DNA of 64,000 nt from NCBI RefSeq assembly GCF_001552595.1, contig NZ_BCRM01000017.1, forward strand, positions 114,608-178,607, read 5' to 3'. Both the position numbers and the translations under genes were made by a program. The notes beneath the pieces were generated by a model, which saw nothing but the letters and a program-made list of their open reading frames with translations, did no database searches and was not told the origin of the DNA. Below are positions 51,354-61,483 of the stretch, piece by piece. The stretch's first letter is position 1. Every line of letters begins with the position of its first letter. This stretch comes from Rhodococcus erythropolis NBRC 15567. Lineage in GTDB: Bacteria > Actinomycetota > Actinomycetes > Mycobacteriales > Mycobacteriaceae.

Positions 51354-52358
51354 ATGAAGCCACTCGCCCGCTACGCGTCACTGAACCGATACGTCGACCT
51401 GTGCCGAACAGTGGACGTGGACGCTGTGGCCCTCATGAGAAGTGTCGGCCTGAGCCCGGCAAGCCTGGCGCACCCCGACCAATGGGTACCGGCCGCCTCC
51501 ATCGCATCGCTCCTGGAGCGATCGGCAGCGGAGTCCGGACACGAAGACTTCGGGCTTCTACTCGCCGGCCTGCGTCGACTGTCCAATCTCGGTCCCCTCA
51601 GCTTGGTTATCAGGGAAGAACCAGACGTCAGGAGCGCGCTCGACGTATTGATGCGATACGAGCACACGTACAACGAGTCATTACGCATTCGACTGAACGA
51701 GGTCAACGGACTGGCCACCCTGCGAATCTCGCTCGAGGTCGGCGAACCGGTCGACACCAGACAGAGCGTCGAACTCGCAGTCGGCGCGACGCTGCAGATC
51801 CTGCGAAGTTTCCTGGGTTCTCGATGGCATCCGGTCAGCGTGGGATTCACGCACAATGCCCCGAAAGATACGAGCACGCATCGACGAATCCTCGGCGACA
51901 CCGTGGAATTCGATCACGAATTCACCGGAATCGTTTTCTTCGCCGCCGACCTGGATGCGGCAAACCAACTCTCCGACGAGTTGCTCCGGCCGTACGCTCG
52001 CCAGTTCCTCGACTCACTTCCCGCATCGGAAACCTCCGACACCCTCAGCCGAACCAAGGAATTGATCGAAGTTCTGCTTCCGACCGGCCGCTGCTCTGTC
52101 GAGCAGGTGGCACGAAGCCTCGGATTCGACCGGCGGACACTGCACCGTCATCTCGCCGAATCCGGAGATACGTTCACGGCCGTTCTCAATTCGGTCCGAA
52201 GCACCCTCGCGGAACGATTTGTCGCCAACCCTCGCTATTCATTGACCGAAGTGGCGGTGCACCTGGGGTTTTCGACGCAGGGTAGTTTCTCGCGCTGGTT
52301 TCGCACTCAGTTCTCGACGAGCCCGAGCGCATGGCGGACTCAACGCTCGATCAGCTGA
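51354..52358 (+). CDS. AraC-family regulator (OruR/ArgR-type N-terminal domain)
   Basis: A 334-residue activator. Residues about 15-200 resemble the arabinose-binding-like domain of OruR/PchR-type AraC proteins (VDAVALMRSVGLSPASLAHPDQWVPAASIASLLERSA). The C-terminal pair of HTH motifs is CSVEQVARSLGFDRRTLHRHLAESG and YSLTEVAVHLGFSTQGSFSRWFRTQF. ATG 51354 has AAAGGGGG upstream and begins the family-like MKPLARYASL; the frame is open to 51294 without a ribosome site. Likely regulator of the divergent catabolic cluster (44102-51153). Ends overlap the convergent YeiH gene by 8 bases. Confidence 0.9.
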   Translation: MKPLARYASLNRYVDLCRTVDVDAVALMRSVGLSPASLAHPDQWVPAASIASLLERSAAESGHEDFGLLLAGLRRLSNLGPLSLVIREEPDVRSALDVLMRYEHTYNESLRIRLNEVNGLATLRISLEVGEPVDTRQSVELAVGATLQILRSFLGSRWHPVSVGFTHNAPKDTSTHRRILGDTVEFDHEFTGIVFFAADLDAANQLSDELLRPYARQFLDSLPASETSDTLSRTKELIEVLLPTGRCSVEQVARSLGFDRRTLHRHLAESGDTFTAVLNSVRSTLAERFVANPRYSLTEVAVHLGFSTQGSFSRWFRTQFSTSPSAWRTQRSIS

Positions 52359-53397
52359 CCAGCACGACTCCGACGTAGGCTATCGTCGCCACCCACACGG
52401 TGGAAATCGCGGCCAGAACGAATGGTCGGGCACCCACTCCACGAATGACGCTCAGCCGCACCCCCAGCCCGAGAGCGAACATCGCAGCAGCCAACAGCGC
52501 CGTCTGCACGGTCTTCGCCAATCCGAGAAGCTCATTTGGCAACATTCCGGTGGAGCGCAAACCCATGCAGCCGATGAATGCCACGACGAACAACGGAATC
52601 AGCGGGGGCCGCTTGGTGGCGGTGTTGTCGACCATCGTGCGTTGCCGAATGCTCAGAAACGCCATGACCGGCGCCAACATCAATACGCGCGCAAGTTTCA
52701 CCACGGTCGCGACACCCAACGCGGTGGCGCCGAGAGCGCTGCCGGCAGCCACTACTTGTGCCACTTCGTGGATCGACCCACCGGCCCACATGCCCGCCTC
52801 GATCTCGTTCATACCGAAAGCATCGGCCAGCAAGGGGATCGTCGGAATCATCAGAGTTCCGAAGATCACCACCAGCGCAACAGCGGTCAGCAACTCTTCC
52901 TCTCGCGCATTCACCACACCGTCCGCAGCAGCCACAGCGGCTGCTCCACAGATCGAGAAGCCGCAGGCAATCAGAATCCTCTGCGACCAACTCAATCCCA
53001 GAAGCTTTCCGGCATACATGGTCCCGGCGATACCGAGGAACACTATCGCCACCACAACGGCGATCACTCCCCAACCCAAACCGACGATGTCGGAGAACAT
53101 CAATTGCAGCCCGAGCAGAGCGATACCCACCCGAAGTAGCCGTTTCGCCGAGAATGCCAGGCCAGGTTGGAATTTCGCCGGCAAAGAGACGGTATTCGCC
53201 AACACCGCACCCGCCACGATCGCAATCAGCAACGGACTCACGGCGGAGGTGAACTGACCGGCTATCAGCGCGACCGTGGCACCCAAGGCGCACAACGCAA
53301 CTCCGGGCACCAATGCAACCACACTCGACCACCGTCGTACTTCTGACGAAGGGGCGACTGCGGGTTTCTCGGCCACGGACTTCACATCACGGTTCAC
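52351..53397 (-). CDS. YeiH/UPF0324 family putative sulfate/sulfite exporter
   Basis: A 348-residue membrane protein with nine to eleven helices of the YeiH family (PSE). Signatures are LLRVGIALLGLQLMFSDIVGLG, ACGFSICGAAAVAAADGV and MWAGGSIHEVAQVVAAGSALG. GTG start. The divergent LysR gene is the usual partner (YeiE-like) for this family, and a LysR-type palindrome sits between the two. Physiological role probably oxyanion or sulfonate-derived sulfite export; not demonstrated for this branch. Confidence 0.9.
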   Translation of the reverse strand: MNRDVKSVAEKPAVAPSSEVRRWSSVVALVPGVALCALGATVALIAGQFTSAVSPLLIAIVAGAVLANTVSLPAKFQPGLAFSAKRLLRVGIALLGLQLMFSDIVGLGWGVIAVVVAIVFLGIAGTMYAGKLLGLSWSQRILIACGFSICGAAAVAAADGVVNAREEELLTAVALVVIFGTLMIPTIPLLADAFGMNEIEAGMWAGGSIHEVAQVVAAGSALGATALGVATVVKLARVLMLAPVMAFLSIRQRTMVDNTATKRPPLIPLFVVAFIGCMGLRSTGMLPNELLGLAKTVQTALLAAAMFALGLGVRLSVIRGVGARPFVLAAISTVWVATIAYVGVVLVS

Positions 53398-53453
53398 TCA
53401 TCCAGCGTCCTTGAGCCACCATCGCTCCGGTAGGGCGATTTCTACCATCACGA

Positions 53454-53470
53454 CATATCAGATCGATATG
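53454..53470. promoter_or_regulatory. LysR-type box between yeiH and lysR
   Basis: CATATC-n5-GATATG is a perfect interrupted dyad containing the ATA-n9-TAT form of the T-n11-A LysR motif. It lies 28 bases upstream of the LysR ATG and 56 bases upstream of the YeiH GTG. Autoregulatory operator is the likely role. Confidence 0.55.
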
Positions 53471-53498
53471 GAATAGATGCTGGGTATAGCCTGTCTGC

Positions 53499-54407
53499 AT
53501 GACCAGAAGGTGGCCCGACCTCACCACACTCGAGCTACTCGTCGGCATCGATGATCACGGAAGCCTCAGTGCTGCAAGCCGTCTGGCTCACATCGCACAA
53601 CCGAATGCCAGCCGCGCCGTCAAAGCCCTCGAGCGGCAGCTCGGGATGCCACTCATACACCGAAGGTCGACGGGGGCGACTTTGACTCCGCAGGGGACCG
53701 TCATCGTCCACTGGGCGCGCCGCGTCCTCGCCAACTCGAGGCAGCTTCTCGACGTCGCCGAAGGGATGCGGACCGAACGATCCGCGGAATTGACCGTGTG
53801 TGCCAGCATGACCGTCGCCGAACATCTGATCCCGGCCTGGCTCGGCGTCTTTCGATCACTGCATCCTGGTGTCACCGTCCACCTTCAGGTCTACAACTCG
53901 ACACGCGTACTCGAAGCCGTCGAAGTAGGAATGTGTGACCTAGGATTCGTCGAGTCACCGACCGTTCCGAAGAGCCTGCCCAGCGTCACCGTCGCGCGTG
54001 ACTCGCTGGTCGTGGTCGTTCATCCGGATCATCCATGGGCGCGTCGACGAAAGCCGCTGACCGTCGCCGAACTGGCAGCGACACCGCTGCTGGTGCGTGA
54101 GCCCGGATCGGGAACCAGAACGACTCTCGACCTGGCGTTACACGAATACGAGCGCGGTGCACCGTTGTTGGAACTGGGTAGTTCGGCCGCGATTCGAACC
54201 AGCGTGCTCGGTGGCGTCGGCCCGGCGGTACTGAGCACGCTGGCCGTCGAGGACCAGGTGAAGCAGGGAGAACTTCGGGTCGTAGCCGTCGAAGGCTTGG
54301 AACTCGACCGATCCCTGCGTGCAGTGTGGCGCCCGCCGCGTCAGCTCGAGGGCCCCGCAGGCGACCTGATGAAAGTAGTGCGTGCCAGCGGGTCCCGGAA
54401 ATCCTGA
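53499..54407 (+). CDS. LysR-family transcriptional regulator
   Basis: A 302-residue LTTR. HTH occupies residues 9-60 (TLELLVGIDDHGSLSAASRLAHIAQPNASRAVKALERQLG, seen as two helices and recognition helix), followed by the linker RRSTGATLTPQGTV and a periplasmic-binding-like effector domain (HPGVTVHLQVYNST onwards; VREPGSGTRTTLD). Divergent from the YeiH exporter gene across a LysR box, so it probably regulates that exporter. It is convergent with the HhH-GPD gene, leaving 7 bases. Confidence 0.92.
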   Translation: MTRRWPDLTTLELLVGIDDHGSLSAASRLAHIAQPNASRAVKALERQLGMPLIHRRSTGATLTPQGTVIVHWARRVLANSRQLLDVAEGMRTERSAELTVCASMTVAEHLIPAWLGVFRSLHPGVTVHLQVYNSTRVLEAVEVGMCDLGFVESPTVPKSLPSVTVARDSLVVVVHPDHPWARRRKPLTVAELAATPLLVREPGSGTRTTLDLALHEYERGAPLLELGSSAAIRTSVLGGVGPAVLSTLAVEDQVKQGELRVVAVEGLELDRSLRAVWRPPRQLEGPAGDLMKVVRASGSRKS

Positions 54408-54414
54408 AAGCGGC

Positions 54415-54996
54415 TTACTTCTTGTCGGCCTTCGCTGCCGCCTTTGCGGCCTTCTTGAACTCGCGGACCTCGAGCAAAGACTGTTCGTCGACCACGTCTG
54501 CAATCGAGCGCCTCGAGCCCTCGAGCCCGTAGTCGCCGGCCGCTTGGCGCCAACCTTTCGGCTCGACGCCGATCTGTTTTCCGAGCAACGCCAGGAAGAT
54601 CCGGGCTTTCTGATCCCCGTAACCGGGTAGGGCTTTGAGCCGCTTCAGCACTTCCTTGCCGTCGGGATTTCCCGAAGTCCAGATCGCCGCGGTGTCGCCG
54701 TCGTAGTTCTCGACGATGAACTGGCACATGAGCTGGATACGCTCGCCCATCGACTTGGGGAATCGGTGCACAGCCGGAGGCTCGGCACAGATGGCGATGA
54801 ACTCGTCGGTGTCCATGTCGGCGATATGCCTGACGTCGATACCGCTGAGCCGATCCGCCAGCTTCTTCGGACCGAGGAAGGCCGTTTCCATCGGAACCTG
54901 TTGATCGAGAAGCATTCCGATCAACAACGCCAACGGGTCCTCGGCCAGGAGGGCATCAGCTTCGGGGTCACCGACAAGGTTCAGTTGAAGTGCCAT
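54415..54996 (-). CDS. HhH-GPD family DNA glycosylase-like protein
   Basis: A 193-residue protein of the short actinobacterial HhH-GPD family. The core is EDPLALLIGMLLDQQVPMETAFLGP at the front, and the HhH hairpin LKALPGYGDQKARIFLALLG near residues 117-136. The catalytic Lys/Asp of classic GPD enzymes is not obvious: after the hairpin the chain ends within about 55 residues with an Ala/Lys-rich tail. A DNA-repair role is plausible from the fold, but activity is uncertain. It overlaps nothing; the GT87 gene ends upstream at 55015. Confidence 0.87.
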   Translation of the reverse strand: MALQLNLVGDPEADALLAEDPLALLIGMLLDQQVPMETAFLGPKKLADRLSGIDVRHIADMDTDEFIAICAEPPAVHRFPKSMGERIQLMCQFIVENYDGDTAAIWTSGNPDGKEVLKRLKALPGYGDQKARIFLALLGKQIGVEPKGWRQAAGDYGLEGSRRSIADVVDEQSLLEVREFKKAAKAAAKADKK

Positions 54997-55014
54997 GAGT
55001 CCGATACTGCCACG

Positions 55015-56370
55015 TCAGGCGGCAGTTGTGACCGGCGCCGACGCATCCGGAGCCGGAATCTTCCACTTCTTCCAGCCGAACAGAACCAACGTCGAGACCG
55101 CGGCAAGCGTGAAGACCCAGAGGTAGACGCCGACGGTCGGAATCCGCAGATACTCGGGCGGCACGAACATGAACAGGCCCATTCCGACAAAGCGATCCGT
55201 ACCCGGAATGACCGACGGGTCCCACCAAGTGTGAGACCAGTTCAAGACTGGGAGCAGGAAAACGAACGGCGCCACCCACGCCCAGCGCTTCTTCGACACC
55301 ATCGCGTAGTGCGCGGCGAGGACGACCAGCGGGACGAACCACACCCAGTGATGACCCCACGAGAACGGCGAGACAGTGGTCGCAGTCAACCCCGTCATGG
55401 TGAGGCCGAGCAATTTCTGGCCGTGCCGGTGAGCAATCCACGCGGCACCGAGTCCGAGGCATACTGCCAGCGCACTGAAGACGAGGACCAGGACCCGCGA
55501 CGACGTCGGAGTGTGAGTGAGCTGAGCAATCAGACCGGACACGGACTGGTTACTCGGAGCATCCGTCGGTCCGACGCGTTCGCTGTCGACAAGAGTGCCG
55601 GTCCAGTACTTGTACGCATCGTTGTAGATCACGACGAAACCAATCGCGACGGTCGCCGCGAACGTCACGACGGCCGTCACCAACGCACGCCATTGACGAG
55701 TGATGAAGAGGTACGCCCAGAAGAAGGCCGGAGTGAGCTTCACGCCGGCGGCGATGCCTGCCCCGATTCCACGGAGCCGACTCTTCTCGTCCCGACCGAG
55801 GTCCCACACGATCAAGAGCAGCAGGAAGATGTTGATCTGCCCGAGCCAGAGCGTCGTACGTATCGGTTCCATGAACAGAAAGATCGTGGTGGCCAACGCA
55901 CTGACGGCGTACGCCTTCACGTCGAGCCGATAACCGAGGTACTTCCAGCACAACACGATCACTGCGAACAACGCAGCGATGTTCAAACCCGTCCACACGA
56001 CAATCGCCTGTTTGAACGAGAGCACCGCCCACACCGTGAACAGCAAAGCCGCAAACGGGGTGTACGTGAACATCATCCCTTCCAGGACTGGCCCGTCGTA
56101 CAACGGAAGGCCCTGAACCACAACGCTGCCGCCGTGGCGGTAGACGTCGAGATCGAGGAAATTTTCGAAGATCCCCCAGTACCGCGTATTCATCGGCACG
56201 GCGAAAAGAACCATCAGCACGGACGCGACTGCCAGAACACCGAGCACAGAGAATCCGAGAACACCGACACGGAGACTGCGTCGCGGTATGTCAGCTTCGA
56301 TGACCGACTCTGATTTCGCGGTGTGCGCCTCGAAAGAGGGTCCATCCGAAGCGTTGATCGCGCCCGTCAC
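55015..56370 (-). CDS. GT87-family alpha-mannosyltransferase (polyprenyl-phosphomannose-dependent)
   Basis: A 451-residue polytopic glycosyltransferase (DUF2029/GT87). The catalytic Asp is probably in the first periplasmic loop, FLDLDVYRHGGSVV near residue 73; further family markers are LPLYDGP, MFTYTPFAALLF, LGQINIFLLLLI and TVSPFSWGHHWVWFVPL. Mycobacterial relatives (PimE, Rv2181) add alpha-1,2-mannose to PIMs and lipomannan on the outer membrane face using polyprenyl-phosphomannose. GTG start. It stands alone upstream of the aminotransferase gene (98-base gap). Acceptor specificity cannot be inferred. Confidence 0.9.
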   Translation of the reverse strand: MTGAINASDGPSFEAHTAKSESVIEADIPRRSLRVGVLGFSVLGVLAVASVLMVLFAVPMNTRYWGIFENFLDLDVYRHGGSVVVQGLPLYDGPVLEGMMFTYTPFAALLFTVWAVLSFKQAIVVWTGLNIAALFAVIVLCWKYLGYRLDVKAYAVSALATTIFLFMEPIRTTLWLGQINIFLLLLIVWDLGRDEKSRLRGIGAGIAAGVKLTPAFFWAYLFITRQWRALVTAVVTFAATVAIGFVVIYNDAYKYWTGTLVDSERVGPTDAPSNQSVSGLIAQLTHTPTSSRVLVLVFSALAVCLGLGAAWIAHRHGQKLLGLTMTGLTATTVSPFSWGHHWVWFVPLVVLAAHYAMVSKKRWAWVAPFVFLLPVLNWSHTWWDPSVIPGTDRFVGMGLFMFVPPEYLRIPTVGVYLWVFTLAAVSTLVLFGWKKWKIPAPDASAPVTTAA

Positions 56371-56468
56371 TACAACCTCCGGGATTTACACCCTATGTCG
56401 GGAATTGATGCTCCGAACGGTACAAGACGAGACCGAAAAGTACCGACCGGGCACGCCGCTTAGAGAAC

Positions 56469-58126
<1,658 letters not shown>

Positions 58127-58130
58127 GGGA

Positions 58131-58166
58131 AGTCCCCGACCAGTCTTGGTCGGGGACTTTTTCTTT
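58131..58166 (+). terminator. Rho-independent terminator of tRNA-Ser
   Basis: AGTCCCCGACCA and TGGTCGGGGACT form a 12-bp stem with a GTCT loop, followed by TTTTTCTTT. It begins 4 bases after the tRNA. Confidence 0.92.
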
Positions 58167-58203
58167 GCCACGAAGCATCGCCGAGCAGCGATACTGTCGA
58201 CGA

Positions 58204-58644
58204 ATGCGTCCCTCGACAACTGGCCGGGTCATCGCAGCAGGTACCGGCCTGATACTGAGTGCACTTGTCGACGCCCCCGTGAAAAAGTGGATGTCTCACC
58301 GCCGAACACCTGCCTACGCCGCCGGCCTCGTGGTCGCCGCGGCCGTTTATCCCGTGGCTCGGCAGGGACAAGCTCGGCAGGGACGCCTGGTCGACGTCTC
58401 CATTCCCGTTCGCGAATGGAGTGCAGTGTCCGCAACATTTGTGGTCTTCGTCGGCGCACTGGTTCTGCAGCCGAGTACCGCACGGCGACTGGTTGCAGCG
58501 AGCTGGGCCGTCCACCCGATTTTCGACCTACTTCACGAGCGTGGTCCGGAATCACGTCTGCCGGATTGGTACCCCGCAATTTGCGCGGGATACGACCTCG
58601 GAGTCGCTGGACTTCTTGCTGCCGAACCACGCAATTTCGTTTGA
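58204..58644 (+). CDS. Small hydrophobic hypothetical protein
   Basis: A 146-residue protein with three to four hydrophobic stretches (VIAAGTGLILSALVDAPV, AYAAGLVVAAAVYPV, ATFVVFVGALVLQ, YDLGVAGLLAAEP), so probably in the membrane. I recognise no family. The ATG at 58204 is the first after the tRNA terminator and begins a hydrophobic N-terminus; the frame extends upstream only through the tRNA. It is followed after 56 bases by the pentapeptide-repeat gene. Confidence 0.7.
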   Translation: MRPSTTGRVIAAGTGLILSALVDAPVKKWMSHRRTPAYAAGLVVAAAVYPVARQGQARQGRLVDVSIPVREWSAVSATFVVFVGALVLQPSTARRLVAASWAVHPIFDLLHERGPESRLPDWYPAICAGYDLGVAGLLAAEPRNFV

Positions 58645-58700
58645 CAGACTCACGAACTCGAAGCCAGACTTTCCGTCCAACCCAACAATCGGGAGTACGC

Positions 58701-59519
58701 GTGATTGCCGGCCAGACCAATCTGCTCGCGGATTGCAGCAGTTGCTTCGGCCTGTGCTGCGTCGCACTCCCCTTTTCCAAGTCCTCCGACTTCGCGACCA
58801 ACAAGAATGCCGGCGACCCCTGCAAGAACCTGCAGCAGGATTTCCGCTGCGGCATTCACACCGGATTGCGAAAGAAGGGCTTCACCGGTTGCACCGTGTA
58901 CGACTGTTTCGGTGCGGGACAGAAGGTTTCACAGCAGAGCTACGACGGCATCAGCTGGCATGATGCCCCGGAGACCGCGTCAGACATGTTCGAAACGTTC
59001 CCTGTCGTACGCCAGTTGCACGAACTGCTCTGGTATCTCGCCGAAGCCCGCTCGCTGAAGCAAACCCACTCGATACGAAAGGAACTCGACGCTGCACTCG
59101 CAGAGACGGAAAGCCTGACCAACGGCACGCCTTCGCAGATTCAAGCCGTCGACGTCTCAGCACACCGAGCGACAGTCAACACACTGCTCTTGCAGACGAG
59201 TAACCTTGTGCGCTCGCCGATCTCAGGCAAGAAGGGTCGCAAACTCGACCACCGCGGCGCAGACCTCATCGGCGCCAGATTTCGTGGTTCCGATCTACGT
59301 GGAGCCAACTTTCGCGGGAGTTACCTGATCGGTGCAGACCTCCGCGACTGCGAACTCGATCGAGCTGATCTGATCGGTGCAGACTTGCGCGGCACCGACA
59401 TTCGCGGCGCAAAACTCCGCGGCAGTATCTTTCTCACTCAGTTCCAGATCAACGCGGCGGTTAGCGATTCGGCTACCACACTCCCCGATTCACTGACCCG
59501 CCCCAGCCACTGGGCCTGA
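58701..59519 (+). CDS. Pentapeptide-repeat protein with Cys-rich N-terminal domain
   Basis: A 272-residue protein in two parts. Residues 1-80 hold a Cys-rich module (DCSSCFGLCC, then PCKNL, FRCGIH, GFTGCTVYDCFGAGQ), reminiscent of YkgJ-like CxxCxxxCC metal sites. After a helical region, residues about 185-255 contain about a dozen A(D/N)LxG-type pentapeptides (GADLIGARFRGSDLRGANF and similar) expected to fold as a right-handed quadrilateral helix. GTG 58701 has GGGAG five bases upstream. Widespread in actinobacteria, but function is unknown; some pentapeptide proteins mimic DNA and protect gyrase. Confidence 0.85.
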   Translation: MIAGQTNLLADCSSCFGLCCVALPFSKSSDFATNKNAGDPCKNLQQDFRCGIHTGLRKKGFTGCTVYDCFGAGQKVSQQSYDGISWHDAPETASDMFETFPVVRQLHELLWYLAEARSLKQTHSIRKELDAALAETESLTNGTPSQIQAVDVSAHRATVNTLLLQTSNLVRSPISGKKGRKLDHRGADLIGARFRGSDLRGANFRGSYLIGADLRDCELDRADLIGADLRGTDIRGAKLRGSIFLTQFQINAAVSDSATTLPDSLTRPSHWA

Positions 59520-59528
59520 GCCCGACTG

Positions 59529-59837
59529 TCAACTCCGTCGACGGAGAACGACCTTGTTAGCTTCCGGATCGACGGACACCCACGGCGGGTCACCGTCGGT
59601 TCCGTCCTCACGATGCATCAACGCGCTCTGCCGCTGTTCGAATTCATGATGCTTGGACCCCTGAAACAGGGCAGCAACCTCTTCGAAGCCCGCAGCCGAG
59701 ACCGGACGAGTCGTGCGCCCCCTGGTCCACGGCAGTGCGCGGCCACCGGTAAGCCGGTTCCAGAGAGTCTCGGCGAACGCGAACAGAACCAGCAGCACGA
59801 GCAAGCCTGGCAGCGTCAACGCGAACAGAGTGCCCAT
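59529..59837 (-). CDS. Small single-pass membrane protein
   Basis: A 102-residue protein with one N-terminal membrane helix (LFALTLPGLLVLLVLFAFAETLW), followed by a basic stretch (RGRTTRP) and a soluble tail. The tail contains FEEVAALFQGSKHHEFEQRQSALMHREDG, a pattern seen in small uncharacterised actinobacterial proteins (DUF6191-like). ATG start. It is convergent with the pentapeptide-repeat gene, with stops 10 bases apart. Function unknown. Confidence 0.7.
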   Translation of the reverse strand: MGTLFALTLPGLLVLLVLFAFAETLWNRLTGGRALPWTRGRTTRPVSAAGFEEVAALFQGSKHHEFEQRQSALMHREDGTDGDPPWVSVDPEANKVVLRRRS

Positions 59838-59970
59838 GAAAGAAGTCTAGCGGCGAACGCCCCAGGTCCCCTCAACTTTTGATCAGCCACCTTGTTGTGG
59901 CCATGCGGTGGATGATCTGCCAGAATGCAAGCTGTTACGACTAGTAACACCTTCGGGGGGAGGATTTCAC

Positions 59971-60642
59971 GTGAGCTTGATACTTGCAGCTACCGACCGT
60001 TCGGAGCTTGCCCAGACACTCGGGGCCGAATTAGTACATTTTGGTCATCAAACACAGCTCGTCCGCACCGGGCGCCGCCTACTCGACGACCTGGACACCG
60101 ACAGTTTCGATATCGCCGTGATCGATCTCTTGTTGCCGGACATCGACGGCTACGAGATTGCACGACAGATCCGCTTGCGCAGTTCGATGCCGATCATGAT
60201 GTTGGTGGATACCCACGAGGACATCGACGAAGCACCACATGGCGCTGTCTCGGACTTCGTACTGAACCCGATCGATTCTCACGCGCTCGATCTTCGGGTC
60301 ACCGCGATCCTTCGTGAAACCGCGCATCCCGCCGCCGGAAAACACCAACGTCACGGTGACCTGCTCCTCGATCGACGTGCAATGACGGCGACGATGGGCG
60401 GAAAGCTGCTCGTCCTCAGCCGGACCGAATGGCGGGTACTCCTGGAACTGTCGACCGAGCCTGGGCGCGTGTACTCGCGTGATCATCTGATCCGAAACGT
60501 CTGGGGTTCCGACCACGAAAAGACACGTGTGGTCGACGCGACCATTCTCAGCTTGCGGTCCAAACTCGAATCCAATCCCGCGAAACCGAAGTACATCAAA
60601 ACCATCCGGGGGTTCGGATATCGCTTCGGCCCGGTCGAATGA
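59971..60642 (+). CDS. OmpR-family response regulator, atypical receiver, orphan
   Basis: A 223-residue regulator. Receiver residues 1-110 keep the phospho-acceptor Asp52 in AVIDLLLPDIDGYE and a Thr/Ser position (VDTHED), but the N-terminal acidic pair is reduced to TDRS and the conserved Lys of the K-P pair is Asn99 (FVLNPID). The C-terminal winged helix has LSRTEWRVLLELSTEPGRVYSRDHLIRNVWG and VVDATILSLRSKLE ... TIRGFGYRF. GTG 59971 has GGGGGAGG upstream. No histidine kinase gene is nearby. Such degenerate receivers often work without phosphorylation. Confidence 0.88.
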   Translation: MSLILAATDRSELAQTLGAELVHFGHQTQLVRTGRRLLDDLDTDSFDIAVIDLLLPDIDGYEIARQIRLRSSMPIMMLVDTHEDIDEAPHGAVSDFVLNPIDSHALDLRVTAILRETAHPAAGKHQRHGDLLLDRRAMTATMGGKLLVLSRTEWRVLLELSTEPGRVYSRDHLIRNVWGSDHEKTRVVDATILSLRSKLESNPAKPKYIKTIRGFGYRFGPVE

Positions 60643-60681
60643 ACTCGCCTTCGTGTCGGTGGCGCTCGATAGGCTCTTGTC

Positions 60682-61461
60682 ATGGGTTGGTACACACCAC
60701 AATCGGTCGCCCCGGATCTCTCCGACATCCTGGTGTGTGGCTGGACGGCGTGCGCAGAAGGTGAACACCTGCTCGTGCCCGATGCTTGCATGGACGTGCT
60801 GTGGATACGTGGCGTCGGCATACGCGTCTGTGGCCCCGAAACCGCTGCATGGTCATTCACTCTTCCGCCCGGAACACGCTCCGTGGGTGTTCGATTCCGC
60901 CCTGGATCGGCATCGCCGATGTTGCGAACCTCGGCGTCCGAGCTTCGAGATTCTCGCGCTGACCTCAGCGCTGTAACCGACGCACGCACGGAAAGAATAC
61001 TGTTGAACCGCTTGGAAAATTCCGAAGACCACGAACAAGTCTCGATCCTCGAAAGCGCTGTCCGGAGTTGGGCAAGTTCGAGTTTCCGTCACGATCCGGT
61101 GATCAACCACGTCCGCACCGCACTGTCCGAACATTCGTGGAATGTCAGCACTCTCGCCGACGCGGCGGCACTGACTTCGCGCCAACTCCAGCGTCGATGC
61201 AACGACGCCTTCGGATACGGCCCTGCAACGCTGCGCTCGATCCTGCGCCTCCAGCGTTTCATGGCGCTCGCCCGCAGTCGACCCGCACTGGGCCTCGCTG
61301 AATCCGCAGCCCACTGCGGATTCAGCGATCAGGCCCACTTGACGCGTGAATGCCGCCGAATCTCTTCGCTGACCCCGGCAGCTCTACTGCGAACCCAAGC
61401 CCCCGACTGGCACGGGTCGGAAACCGTTGTCGCGCTGGCAGAGGGAGACGCGGTCGCATGA
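60682..61461 (+). CDS. AraC-family regulator (DUF6597-type N-terminus)
   Basis: A 259-residue AraC protein. The N-terminal 100 residues contain VPDACMDVLWIRGVGIRVCGPETAAW and LPPGTRSVGVRFRPGSA, the pattern of the DUF6597/XylS-like family. The C-terminal two-HTH domain covers WNVSTLADAAALTSRQLQRRCNDAFGYGP and LGLAESAAHCGFSDQAHLTRECRRISSLTPAALL. It lies 40 bases after the response regulator on the same strand and may be co-transcribed. The target is unknown; the convergent transporter follows. Confidence 0.87.
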   Translation: MGWYTPQSVAPDLSDILVCGWTACAEGEHLLVPDACMDVLWIRGVGIRVCGPETAAWSFTLPPGTRSVGVRFRPGSASPMLRTSASELRDSRADLSAVTDARTERILLNRLENSEDHEQVSILESAVRSWASSSFRHDPVINHVRTALSEHSWNVSTLADAAALTSRQLQRRCNDAFGYGPATLRSILRLQRFMALARSRPALGLAESAAHCGFSDQAHLTRECRRISSLTPAALLRTQAPDWHGSETVVALAEGDAVA

Positions 61462-61483
61462 TCGCTACCGCGCTCCCCCGCCG

